A DNA stretch of 41,088 nt, taken from NCBI GenBank assembly GCA_018267385.1, contig JAFDYN010000028.1:1-41088 (forward strand). The letters are read 5' to 3'. The DNA is from Bacteroidota bacterium (GTDB taxonomy: Bacteria > Bacteroidota > Bacteroidia > Chitinophagales > LD1). Made by a program: the position numbers and the translations under genes. This document shows, piece by piece, positions 29,662 through 38,080 of this stretch (position 1 is the first letter of the stretch; each line of letters begins with the position of its first letter). Under the pieces are notes generated by a model. The model was not told the origin of the DNA, searched no databases, and saw nothing but the letters and a program-made list of their open reading frames with translations.

Positions 29662-31551
29662 CTAGAATATAAAAAATTGCTTTGCGGGATCGTATCTTGT
29701 GTTGTGTGGCTCTACTATTAGGTCTTTTAATTCAGAAACTATCTTCTTCTTCTTAGAGTCCCAAAGCCACACATACCAATCGCCAGAAGGTATCCTTCCT
29801 ATCGCCGGCGTAGTTGGGCTGCCATTAAGGGTATGTATTGTTCCCTTAGGAGCTCCTTGATCCCTATAGCAGGCTGTTAATCCAGAAATGCTATCAAATT
29901 TATTATTGGGCAGGTCTCGCAGGGCATAAACCATTGCCATAAGAGTATCGGAAGAACTAAAGGGAGGTGCCCAAAGAGCAATTGAAATTTGTGGACTTAA
30001 AGCCTTTTTATCCTTACTAGCATAGTTCGTTGGTGTCAACTCATAGTAAAAACTTGTCCCGGTCCACCATGCTCCATTACGTTTAAGTTGATCTGCACGT
30101 TTGGATAGACTACGAACTATTCGGGCATATTTCGACTGGCTTACTGAATCGGGACCAGTGTTATTCATCAAAGTCTGGCTTAACAGCTCATTAAGAGCTT
30201 TAGCTAGATCGTTTACTGTTGAGAGCTCCACGCGATCAAGCCGGTCTTTCTGAAATTTTATGACAGATATAAAATCAGAAAGATATTGCAAGGTGTCCAT
30301 CAACGATTTGTCAATGAGTACTTTATTTCGCGCTATCAACGACAAGTTTTTGACAAGCCTTCTCTGTTCTTTGTGTAGTCTTGCCATGGCTCCCGCAGTT
30401 TGTTTACCATTGCCTTCATAGTGCTTGAGTGCATTATAAACCTGAGTAGTGCTGAGCCTATCTTGTCTGATTTCCTCAGTATAACTTTGTCTATTTTGAA
30501 GTTCTAAATAAGTTGGATTTGAGTTAATAGATGTGGGGGAAACATTATTATGATAGATGTTATTGTTTAAATAAGTAACATCTGCCTCTTTCAAATATAT
30601 AAAATTTGAATATTTAGATATGATAGAATCTCCCTCATTAATATGGGTGCCTTTTCTATAGCTTCTTATAGAATCGATGTTTATAGTCATATCAAATAGG
30701 TTAGCGTTCTTTGAGACTATAAAATCAAGATGCAAATCAATTTTCAAATTGATATTGTGCGCGTTTGTTTTATTAACCAAGGCATCAACTAATTGATGAA
30801 GAGAAAAGTCATGTACCAATATTGTGCAAGCAAGAGTATGGTAGCCTGCTCGGTAATTAAAATATCCAATTTCAGAATTGGAATTAATGTTTACGCTATC
30901 CTGACTGACAAGACTATTATCTACCTTTATTTCTTTTATTACTGAAGCTTTTTTGATCGCGTTACTTGGAATGATAAAATCATTATTTGTCAGCTGTATC
31001 ATGCAACTAAACATATTACCTGATGAAACTACTTCAGACGAACCAATGTAGATTTTCCTTGATGTATCAAGGGTTAAGAATTTTGAATAAAAGCCCCAAT
31101 CTTTTACTTTGTTGTTCTCATGTGGACGGACAGCATCAATAGATATGTATTCTCCGCATTGAGGGATATATATATATGATTTTATAAATACTACATTCGA
31201 TTCTTTTGAAATATTAGATGCGTTAATATCCCAATAAAAAACAGATACTTCCCTGCCCGATTCATCTGAATATTTTTTCGAGAAACCTAAATTACGTAAA
31301 GTCGCACCTCCCAATGGAGCCAAAATACTATCAACGCTTACTAATCTATTATCACATCGTACTACCTCAATTTCGGCTATGCCATCATTTATACTAGTAA
31401 TTCTATAAATACATCCTGAGTTTGCTGAGTGATACGACCAATATCCAATTGGAGGATATGTAGACAAATAAAATGTTGAATTAATTTGAGCTCTAATAGA
31501 AGTAATAAAAGCAATGGACAAAATGATTACGCTAAATTGCTTTCTTAACAT
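29662..31551 (-). CDS. Large secreted protein of unknown function (AT-rich)
   Basis: This encodes a 629-residue exported protein with a signal peptide (residues 1-21, ending SIRAQ). The N-terminal ~350 residues look beta-rich with Asn/Ser-rich stretches. A helical middle follows (about 365-490; AGAMARLHKEQRRLVKNLSL, RVELSTVNDLAKALNELLSQ) and probably forms a long coiled coil or helical bundle. The C-terminal ~130 residues are strand-rich (SGDWYVWLWDSKKKKI). There is no T9SS domain, lipobox or enzyme motif, and I do not recognise the family. Base composition is clearly lower in GC than the flanking genes. With the membrane protein downstream it forms a two-gene unit bounded by palindrome arrays B and C, as expected of a transferred module. 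Confidence 0.7.
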   Translation of the reverse strand: MLRKQFSVIILSIAFITSIRAQINSTFYLSTYPPIGYWSYHSANSGCIYRITSINDGIAEIEVVRCDNRLVSVDSILAPLGGATLRNLGFSKKYSDESGREVSVFYWDINASNISKESNVVFIKSYIYIPQCGEYISIDAVRPHENNKVKDWGFYSKFLTLDTSRKIYIGSSEVVSSGNMFSCMIQLTNNDFIIPSNAIKKASVIKEIKVDNSLVSQDSVNINSNSEIGYFNYRAGYHTLACTILVHDFSLHQLVDALVNKTNAHNINLKIDLHLDFIVSKNANLFDMTINIDSIRSYRKGTHINEGDSIISKYSNFIYLKEADVTYLNNNIYHNNVSPTSINSNPTYLELQNRQSYTEEIRQDRLSTTQVYNALKHYEGNGKQTAGAMARLHKEQRRLVKNLSLIARNKVLIDKSLMDTLQYLSDFISVIKFQKDRLDRVELSTVNDLAKALNELLSQTLMNNTGPDSVSQSKYARIVRSLSKRADQLKRNGAWWTGTSFYYELTPTNYASKDKKALSPQISIALWAPPFSSSDTLMAMVYALRDLPNNKFDSISGLTACYRDQGAPKGTIHTLNGSPTTPAIGRIPSGDWYVWLWDSKKKKIVSELKDLIVEPHNTRYDPAKQFFIF

Positions 31552-31716
31552 GCTTTAGATTAATAGAATTGTACGAAAATTGATAAAATATTCCCGTGAA
31601 AATTGCAGATATCATCCTATACTAAAATAACTAAAATTGGGGATACCTAGCTCCCACCTCCAGTCTAGGGCCTCGCCGGGGGCAGGTGACTGGAAGCCTT
31701 CCTGCAAATTGTGCCG

Positions 31717-31874
31717 TTGTTGGTCGCTGACCAACAATCAACATCGTGACTCTGTAGAGCACATAGTCGCAGGTGACACACCACCTCTTTGGGCTAAAGC
31801 CCGGTATGGATGGGTCCCCCAGCTCTTTCGGATTTATAATCCGAAAGTAGGCTAACTGCGGATTTGCAATCCGC
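31717..31874. repeat. Palindrome array C beside the RAYT gene
   Basis: This lies in the 333-bp gap between the AT-rich pair and the RAYT. Palindromes with 3-nt loops are seen with arms TTGTTGGTC (31717-31737), CTTTCGGATT (31825-31847, followed by TAGG) and GCGGATT (31858-31874). The last ends 10 bp from the RAYT stop codon. The segment 31717-31790 is a relative of the two-hairpin element at 22102-22198. The remaining 31552-31716 shows nothing recognisable. Confidence 0.8.
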
Positions 31875-31884
31875 CATCTGTGGC

Positions 31885-32430
31885 TTAGTACAACAGGTCA
31901 ATCTTCAATATTCCCACGCCGCCTGCATAGTCTACGGCAGAACTATACCGGTAGTCTGTAGATTTATCCACCCATTCGGCACGTACGGGGTTTTCGTGCA
32001 GGTAATCGAGCTTCTGGCGGGCAAAATCATGTGTACTAAGCTCTTTGGCCTCATTGCCTTCTTGCCAGAACCGATAGTCCTGGATCTTTGGATCATTGCG
32101 CCCAGCATATTCAAAACGATTGAGCATCCAGTTTCGCCTGCTTTCCGGCATTTCTTTTATTGCCGCTATTATCTCCTTATTAGTGTGCTTTTTGAAGTCT
32201 CGCAGGAAGTCGGATAATGTATGGCCCGGCCTGGCTGAAGCGATGAGATGTATATGATTGGACATGATGACCCATGCGTGCAATATCAGTCCTTTTTCGC
32301 GCTGGCAATAGGCTAAAGACTCTATAATGATATGCCTGTATGCGGGACGTGTAAATACATCTACCCAGTCTACCACGGTCAGCGTCAGATAGTATGTGCC
32401 ATCAGAATGTATTGGATTTTTGAGTCCCAT
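31885..32430 (-). CDS. REP-associated tyrosine transposase (RAYT, Y1 HUH family)
   Basis: This encodes a 181-residue single-domain Y1 transposase of the IS200/RAYT type. The HUH metal-binding motif is H59-I-H61 in VIMSNHIHLI. The helical DFLRDFKKHTNKEI segment and the FWQEGNEAKEL block are typical of Bacteroidota members. The likely nucleophile is Y143 in KLDYLHENPVRAEW. RAYTs are single-copy, vertically retained relatives of IS200 transposases that act on REP palindromes. This gene has no IS200-type ends of its own but is flanked on both sides by short palindromes (arrays C and D), as expected for a RAYT with REP targets. Confidence 0.88.
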   Translation of the reverse strand: MGLKNPIHSDGTYYLTLTVVDWVDVFTRPAYRHIIIESLAYCQREKGLILHAWVIMSNHIHLIASARPGHTLSDFLRDFKKHTNKEIIAAIKEMPESRRNWMLNRFEYAGRNDPKIQDYRFWQEGNEAKELSTHDFARQKLDYLHENPVRAEWVDKSTDYRYSSAVDYAGGVGILKIDLLY

Positions 32431-32491
32431 AAGTTGCTTGATTTCAAAAATCTAAAGATAAAGGACGTGGAGCAAATGCAGTATAATGATG

Positions 32492-32570
32492 GTGGATTAC
32501 AAATCCACTATTAAGGAGTTCGGGATTGCAAATCCCGAACAGCAGGTGTAGTGTTTCGCTAGCGCGAAAC
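32492..32570. repeat. Palindrome array D on the other side of the RAYT
   Basis: Palindromes: arms GTGGATT (32492-32508), GTTCGGGATT (32518-32540, a perfect copy of the array A/B type) and GTTTCGC / GCGAAAC (32553-32570, 4-nt loop). GGAG occupies 32515-32518, at the 5' edge of the second palindrome, like the conserved tetranucleotide beside classical REP hairpins. Confidence 0.8.
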
Positions 32571-32604
32571 TTTGGGTGCGCCAGGCAATGACGGCTGGGT
32601 TGTT

Positions 32605-34191
32605 TTATTCCTCTCTCATATCGCGGTAGATGCCGCGCATTTTTTTGTAGAGTTTCTGAAAGAGTTTTAGGCGCTTAGTATAGAACGTGGCCTGCTGTGG
32701 GTCGGGGTGGTAGATGTGGCGGTCGGTGAGGCGGGTTTTGATCTCATCGTATGTGGTGATGCCGAGGTTGTGCAGACACATGAAGGCAACGCCCTGGGTG
32801 GTGGTGTGGCGCGGGTGCTGCGGGATGTGTACTGGTACCTGCAGGGCATCGGCACAGATCTGCGCAAAGGTGTGCCACAGCGCGCCGCCGCCTACGAGGC
32901 GCACGCGGGTGACTTTCCTTTTTGTAATGGACTCAAATATCTCGAGGCCCCAGCGGAGGGTGGTGGCATTGGCCTCGAAGACGGCGCGCACCATATCGGG
33001 CCGCGACACGGTGGGCGCGAGGCCGATGAAGCCGCCACGCATGCCATGATCCAGCTCGGGAAAGGAGCTGCCGTAGATCCACGGCAGGAAGATGACGCCG
33101 TGGCTGCCCGGGGGCGCCTCTGCGGCCATGCGGTCAGCTATGGCGGCGTAGTGGTCGGGGTCATCATGTATGCGCGTGAGGCTATCGTCGCGGCGCAGGA
33201 GGTTTAGCACGAGGAAGTTCAGGCTCTTATTGCCGCTGCCGAGTTCTGCTACGAGGTTGTACTTGCCCTGCACGGGGCTGGTGAGCGGGAAGGTGCCCTG
33301 AAACACGTCTGCCATGCGCGCGGGTACCTGCATGGAGGCGGTGAGTGTGGTGCCGTGGTCGATGACCATCTCATAGTCCTCAAAGGCGCCGCCGCCGATG
33401 GTGAAGCCCGTAGTATCGAGTATGCCGGAGAAGACCTGCACGTCTGTGCGTATGCCGAGCTGTGCGGCCACGGCGGGGAGTACGGCGCCGAGATTGGTCC
33501 CTACGGGTACGACCTCGGGCAGGCGGCTCTCATCGAGGCCCAGCTCGCGCGCGAGGCTGTGGTCAAAGGTGCCCTGGCTCCACGGGGCCTTGCGCATCAT
33601 GGCATAGGCAAAGCCGGTGTTCTCATTGGTACACATGCGGCCGGTGAAGCGCATGGTGATAAAGTCAGATGGCTCGAGGACCTTGTATGTTTTTGCCCAG
33701 ACGTCGGGCATTTCATTTTTCAATAGCAACATGTGGCTGCCGGCGTCTACGCCGTTTAGCAGTGGTGGTATGCCTACGGTACGGAGCCACTTCACCACCT
33801 TAAATACATTATAACCCATGACTGCTGGTGGGCGACTCATGATGCGCTTGATGTATTTGGACGCGCGGGTATCTTCCCACATGATAGCATGGTGCAGGGC
33901 GCGACCTTCGCGGTCTACAGGTATGGAGGAGAAGTACTGGGCACAGTTGCTGATGGCTACGATCTGCTGTGCGGCGCCGGACTCTGCGAGTACCTCGCGG
34001 GAGAGGTGAAGGACCTGAGCCCACCAGTCGTCGGTGTCCTGCTCGGCGGCTATGCCGTCCTGGCTGTACATGGTGTGAAAGGTGCCGGAGCGCGAGGCGA
34101 GGATATGGCAATGCTGGTCTACTACGGAGACCTTGGGCCCGGAGGAGCCGAGGTCTATGGCGAGGACGCATTTCAGATCTGGTGTGGCCAT
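32605..34191 (-). CDS. FGGY-family carbohydrate kinase
   Basis: This encodes a 528-residue kinase of the FGGY family (xylulokinase-like). The N-terminal phosphate-binding strand AIDLGSSGPKVSVVD is at 11-25. The catalytic Asp segment appears in SGILDTTGFTIGGG. The C-terminal adenosine motif RLVGGGALWHTFAQICADAL lies near 430. FGGY kinases phosphorylate sugars or polyols, and the substrate here is unclear. It lies downstream of the S1P-lyase-like gene on the same strand with a 202-bp gap, so joint regulation is possible but not shown. That gap contains a CCCCC..GGGGG hairpin-type repeat (34284-34304). Confidence 0.9.
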   Translation of the reverse strand: MATPDLKCVLAIDLGSSGPKVSVVDQHCHILASRSGTFHTMYSQDGIAAEQDTDDWWAQVLHLSREVLAESGAAQQIVAISNCAQYFSSIPVDREGRALHHAIMWEDTRASKYIKRIMSRPPAVMGYNVFKVVKWLRTVGIPPLLNGVDAGSHMLLLKNEMPDVWAKTYKVLEPSDFITMRFTGRMCTNENTGFAYAMMRKAPWSQGTFDHSLARELGLDESRLPEVVPVGTNLGAVLPAVAAQLGIRTDVQVFSGILDTTGFTIGGGAFEDYEMVIDHGTTLTASMQVPARMADVFQGTFPLTSPVQGKYNLVAELGSGNKSLNFLVLNLLRRDDSLTRIHDDPDHYAAIADRMAAEAPPGSHGVIFLPWIYGSSFPELDHGMRGGFIGLAPTVSRPDMVRAVFEANATTLRWGLEIFESITKRKVTRVRLVGGGALWHTFAQICADALQVPVHIPQHPRHTTTQGVAFMCLHNLGITTYDEIKTRLTDRHIYHPDPQQATFYTKRLKLFQKLYKKMRGIYRDMREE

Positions 34192-34393
34192 GTGTGGTGG
34201 TTAAAATATGGATGATCCTGCATCAGGTAGTGCGTCTTTTGTAGGTGCTATTGTGGTTTTGGGCTAGTGTCGCAAATCCCCCTTGCCCCCTTTAAAAGGG
34301 GGAGTGTCAGCAATGGGCGCTGTGTGGGCAAAGTGTATTCACGATATGTTTCGTATGTCATCTTTTGTGAATGATCCTCTAGCAAAAATTGCC

Positions 34394-35920
34394 TTAGAAT
34401 GGATAGGTGCTCTGCATGACATCTGTGTAGGCATAGAGCATGGGTGCGTACATAGACGGGTCTATCTCGCGGCCTGCGCCGCCGTACATGCCGGCGGTCT
34501 TGGGGTCGCCCTTCTGCTCGAGTGCGTAGGCTACGGCAGCCTTGAGATCTTTTTCAAAATCGCTGCAGATATCCGGGTGCGTGATCTGTGGGCCGGTGAT
34601 GCAGAAGTGGATGCCGTTAGGATGCTGCTGGCCATTCATGCGCCAGCCTTTGGTCTTGAGGTAGTCATTGACGTGGTAGATATTGAACCTGTCTGACCCG
34701 ATGGCGGTGATGAAGAGGGAATCTCCAAAGAGCTTCAACTCCGGTATGCTGCGCACGATCTGCTTCATGCGATCATTGACAGCGAAGATCTGTTTGGCGC
34801 GCTTCATATAGCCCTCGCGGCCGTAGTGTACCATGGCCGCCCAGGTAGCGGCAAAGAGGCCGCCGGACTTGCTGCCGTTATACCCCGTAGAGATGTAGGC
34901 GCCACCCATCCAGTCGGGCTGCGCGTAGTACTGGTAGCGACGCAGTTCCTCATTGGCAAAGAGGATGGTGGAGGTCCCCTTCAGCGAGTAGCCGTACTTG
35001 TGCGTATCGGCGCTGATGGTGGTCACACCGGGCAGGCGGAAGTCAAACACCGGGCACGGCACACCGAGCGGCTCGGCCCAGGCGAGGATGAAGCCGCCGA
35101 GGCAGCCGTCTACGTGCAGGCCTACGTTGTGCTTCACGGCGAGGTCAGAGAGCCGGTCTATCGGGTCTATGATGCCGTGGCCATAGTTGCCGGCAGAGCT
35201 GATGATGAGGATGGTGTTTGGCGTGATCTTGCGCGCTATGTCGGCTACGTCTGCCTGGTAGTTGTCGTCGAGGTCGGCGGTCACGATCCTGACATTGAGA
35301 TAGTGGGCAGACTTGAAGAATGCCGCATGGGCCGAGGCGGGGATGATGACCTCAGGCTGGGTGATGCCCTTCTGCTCTAGTGCCCACTCGCGGTGTACAT
35401 AGATGGCCTGGTAGATGCTGTCGGTGCCGCCGGTGGTGAGGGAGCCGCAGGCTTTCTGCGCGGGATTGCGTTTGGCTACGGCGTCGCCATTGAAGATGTC
35501 GAGTGTCATGGCAAGGATCTCGCCCTCATACTTGGTCATAGAGGGGCAGAAGTCGCGCTGGAGGCTATTGACCTGTGAGTAGTAGCCGAAGGCTTCGTTG
35601 AGAAAGTCGTAGTGGTCCTGATCGCCGTGGTAGAAGGAGCCGGATATGCGGCCGCTCTCCCAGTGGGCGCTCTCGGTGGTGTGCATCTCGCTTATCTGGC
35701 GCAGTACCTCCTCGCGCGGGGTGGAGCTATCGGGCATGCGGCTGTGCACAGCATACTTGTCCCTATACGGGAAGAAGGACTGGAGGAAGTCGGGGTTATT
35801 GCGCATCTCGCTTTTGACGAGGTTGATCTTCTTCTCATCTGTCATGGTGCGCTGTACGGCGCGGGCCAGGGAGGGGAGATGCTTGGTGACTTTCTTTTCG
35901 AGGAACTTGGTGATGCTCAT
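34394..35920 (-). CDS. PLP-dependent lyase resembling sphingosine-1-phosphate lyase
   Basis: This encodes a 508-residue fold-type I PLP enzyme of the group II decarboxylase / sphingosine-1-phosphate lyase class. Seen: SAHAAF with the ring-stacking His (H198), GLHVDGCLGGFIL with the PLP-binding D271, and SADTHKYGYSLKGTS with the Schiff-base K308. The following QPDWMGGAYISTGYNGSKSG block, AATWAAMVHYGREGY and the overall order fit S1P lyase better than glutamate decarboxylase. S1P lyases split phosphorylated sphingoid bases into an aldehyde and phosphoethanolamine. Many Bacteroidota make sphingolipids, so a sphingoid-base catabolic or turnover role is plausible. Unlike the eukaryotic enzyme there is no N-terminal membrane anchor. 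Confidence 0.87.
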   Translation of the reverse strand: MSITKFLEKKVTKHLPSLARAVQRTMTDEKKINLVKSEMRNNPDFLQSFFPYRDKYAVHSRMPDSSTPREEVLRQISEMHTTESAHWESGRISGSFYHGDQDHYDFLNEAFGYYSQVNSLQRDFCPSMTKYEGEILAMTLDIFNGDAVAKRNPAQKACGSLTTGGTDSIYQAIYVHREWALEQKGITQPEVIIPASAHAAFFKSAHYLNVRIVTADLDDNYQADVADIARKITPNTILIISSAGNYGHGIIDPIDRLSDLAVKHNVGLHVDGCLGGFILAWAEPLGVPCPVFDFRLPGVTTISADTHKYGYSLKGTSTILFANEELRRYQYYAQPDWMGGAYISTGYNGSKSGGLFAATWAAMVHYGREGYMKRAKQIFAVNDRMKQIVRSIPELKLFGDSLFITAIGSDRFNIYHVNDYLKTKGWRMNGQQHPNGIHFCITGPQITHPDICSDFEKDLKAAVAYALEQKGDPKTAGMYGGAGREIDPSMYAPMLYAYTDVMQSTYPF

Positions 35921-36001
35921 GGTGGGTGGTGATTGTATGAGCGAAGGGAAGCAAAAAGATCAGGAGGTGCAAGGGCTTTTCAAGGAACGGCGAAATGGGG
36001 G

Positions 36002-36036
36002 AGACGATAGACTTTAGACGCTAGACGATAGATGGT
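36002..36036. repeat. 7-bp tandem repeat array (AGACGAT type)
   Basis: Five heptamers are seen in register: AGACGAT, AGACTTT, AGACGCT, AGACGAT, AGATGGT. The AGA at the start of each unit is invariant. The array lies between the lyase gene and the KAP NTPase gene, at the left edge of the AT-rich accessory gene. Confidence 0.8.
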
Positions 36037-36152
36037 GCGGAGCGGCCTGTTTTAACTGCGGAGGCGGAGAGGGGAATACATTGGGATTTATAAATGCTTG
36101 AAACCACATACCTTTTTTGAGGTATTGATATTATTAGCGGATAATTGTTTTT

Positions 36153-37775
36153 TTGAAAACAAAACAAAGCTTAGGAATGATTGCTCTTGACGAAGTGTCT
36201 GCCCGGTTTCAATCCCATCTGGAGATAGAAGATAATTTTAGAATTATACTATCCGGCCCTTATGGTATAGGGAAATCTTATTTTCTAAATGATTTTTTTG
36301 ATAAGAGGAAAGATAAATACAATAAGATCGTTATCTCACCTGTCAACTATGTGGTGAGCGCGAATGAGGATATTTTTGAACTCATCAAAGCCGATATTAT
36401 CGTGCAAATGATATTGAATGGTACAATTGAGAAAACTTTCAGCGGAAAGCTATCGGAAGTCGATTCAGCCGCATACTTCGTAAACGGTAAGCCTAAAGAG
36501 TTTATATCCTTCTTTACCACTTTAGTCAAAAAGATAAGCATAGGCGGTGTAGAAATCGAGACTGACTTTTTTAAGGGTCTATTCGATTTGTCAGACAAGT
36601 ACGATGCGTATAAAAAGGAGCTAGCAAGTAGACTGAAAACCGATTATGAAAAGTTTGGAGATTTTCTGAATGCTTTTGGTGAAACAAAAGGTAATATCTT
36701 CGAATACAATTTTATAACAGAGCTTATCAATACAACTCTCAATGATTTAAAAAGTCAAAAGGGAGAAGGCTTCGAAAATGTCCTTATAATAGACGACCTC
36801 GACCGAATCGATCCCGAACACATTTTCAGGATTTTAAATATACTCAGTGCGCACAATAATTATCTGGGAGCTAAGAATAAGTTTGCTTTTGATAAAATCA
36901 TTTTGGTCTGCGATATAGATAATATCCAAAAGATATTTGCCCATAGGTATGGGACTGAGGTAGACTTCAAGGGATATATAGATAAATTTTACTCTGTTGA
37001 TATATTCCAATTTTCTAATGAGGATGCGATCACTATTTACTTGAAGGGGCTGGACGTGCACTTAAGTTCAAGTGAGACTGAATTTTTAAAATTTATTTTG
37101 AGCGATTTTTTGGATATGCAAGCTGTTAACTTAAGGCAATTAATTAAGGTTGAAATACCTCTTCGTTTAAGTGATAATATTCTTCTGGAAATTGTATATT
37201 CTCAAAAGAATATTATCAAGGAATTTCCCAGTGTACTTCAATGGTCAATTTTGAAGGAAGGTTCAAAGCCGGCTTTAAAAAGTAATGACGTAAGTTTTTT
37301 AAGAGTGCTTAAGCTTTTGATTATAATATTCGGAAGTTCCCGAAACCTCTTAGTAGCTTTAAGTCAGCTTAAGGATAGAGGGCCTAATCAACGTATACCA
37401 TCGAGTGAAATATTAAAAGCCTTTTCCTTTATACACCTCATTTTTCTCAGTGTTATCCAAGGAAAGCCTTATGAAATTTTTCATTCTTTGGAGCCTGTTC
37501 CTGGATCAAATCAAACTTATAATGTGGGTTGGCCCAGAGTTAAACTTTGGCAGAATACCTATAGATTTAAGCTGCAATGGCTTTTCAATGGTGGAGAATT
37601 TCAGACTGGAGAATATTTTAAGGATATGGAGATAGAAGATATAACATCACCTAGTGATCTTCATCCCAATTCAACTGGCCCCGAGCTTCCTGATAAGAAG
37701 CTTTTTTACTCTAAAGTGTACGATACTATAAGACGGCTTGATACTTTGGGACTGCTTGAAAAGGCGCATCTTTAA
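36153..37775 (+). CDS. KAP-family P-loop NTPase (AT-rich, possible defence gene)
   Basis: This encodes a 540-residue soluble protein. Walker A is GPYGIGKS at 35-42. Walker B LIIDDLDRID at 211-220 carries the DDLDR signature of the KAP NTPases. The ~170-residue insert between them is helical and lacks the membrane segments many KAP proteins have. The C-terminal half (about 300-540) is helical with a basic middle and no known domain. KAP proteins include phage-exclusion factors such as PifA-like proteins, so a role in phage defence is possible but unproven. The start is the TTG at 36153 or the ATG at 36177. The gene is markedly AT-rich and is bordered by repeats on both sides, which suggests transfer. 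Confidence 0.75.
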   Translation: MKTKQSLGMIALDEVSARFQSHLEIEDNFRIILSGPYGIGKSYFLNDFFDKRKDKYNKIVISPVNYVVSANEDIFELIKADIIVQMILNGTIEKTFSGKLSEVDSAAYFVNGKPKEFISFFTTLVKKISIGGVEIETDFFKGLFDLSDKYDAYKKELASRLKTDYEKFGDFLNAFGETKGNIFEYNFITELINTTLNDLKSQKGEGFENVLIIDDLDRIDPEHIFRILNILSAHNNYLGAKNKFAFDKIILVCDIDNIQKIFAHRYGTEVDFKGYIDKFYSVDIFQFSNEDAITIYLKGLDVHLSSSETEFLKFILSDFLDMQAVNLRQLIKVEIPLRLSDNILLEIVYSQKNIIKEFPSVLQWSILKEGSKPALKSNDVSFLRVLKLLIIIFGSSRNLLVALSQLKDRGPNQRIPSSEILKAFSFIHLIFLSVIQGKPYEIFHSLEPVPGSNQTYNVGWPRVKLWQNTYRFKLQWLFNGGEFQTGEYFKDMEIEDITSPSDLHPNSTGPELPDKKLFYSKVYDTIRRLDTLGLLEKAHL

Positions 37776-37804
37776 AGTTTTTTTAGCTCTACCCGCCCCT
37801 CTAG

Positions 37805-37961
37805 TCCTCGTCTGTGACGAGGATTCACCACCATCGCGTTTGCAACGCGCCTACTGCCACCCGCTCTTTCGGATTTGTAATCCGAAAGTATGGTAGCCTT
37901 GGATTTAAAATCCACGGCTCTGAGATACGTTCTTTTTAGGTGACGCTGCGCTAAACACCTA
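37805..37961. repeat. Palindrome array E
   Basis: This lies in the 305-bp gap after the KAP gene. Palindromes with 3-nt loops: arms TCCTCGTC (37805-37823), CGCGTT (37835-37849), CTTTCGGATT (37866-37888) and CCnTGGATT (37897-37917, one mismatch). A larger hairpin with arms TAGGTG and CACCTA (37937-37961) has the same 13-nt loop type as the element at 22166-22198. The first ~120 bp are near-identical to array F. Confidence 0.85.
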
Positions 37962-38028
37962 CGAGGGCGAAAAATCCCGACGGGCAGGGTGTCTGAAGAA
38001 GCTCAACAAAAAAATAAAGCCACAAAGT

Positions 38029-38076
38029 TTGCGCAAGTAGATCCTTGCATATATATTTGTGCAAGCAAATGCTTGC
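38029..38076 (+). promoter_or_regulatory. ArsR promoter with repeated CTTGC half-sites
   Basis: TTG (38029-38031), a 20-bp spacer and TATATTTG (38052-38059) form a perfect promoter. TTGCGCAA is a palindrome over the -33 (38029-38036). CTTGCA/TGCAAG (38044-38049 and 38060-38065) brackets the -7 box. A perfect repeat GCAAGC (38061-38066) and GCTTGC (38071-38076) covers the start region. This is a likely operator for the ArsR protein encoded next. Confidence 0.7.
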
Positions 38077-38080
38077 GCAT

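Noticed and set aside
31885..32430. Complete IS200-type insertion sequence
   Set aside because: There are no IS200/IS605 left and right ends with matching guide sequences and no accessory TnpB gene; single copy with flanking REPs fits RAYT better.
32707..33207. 166-codon frame antisense to the FGGY kinase
   Set aside because: The kinase motifs on the minus strand are clear, and the antisense frame has no recognisable domain.
34284..34304. CCCCCTTT...AAAGGGGG hairpin as terminator of the lyase gene
   Set aside because: The loop is too small for the full stem, and no T-run follows on the minus strand; it is better seen as a common intergenic repeat.
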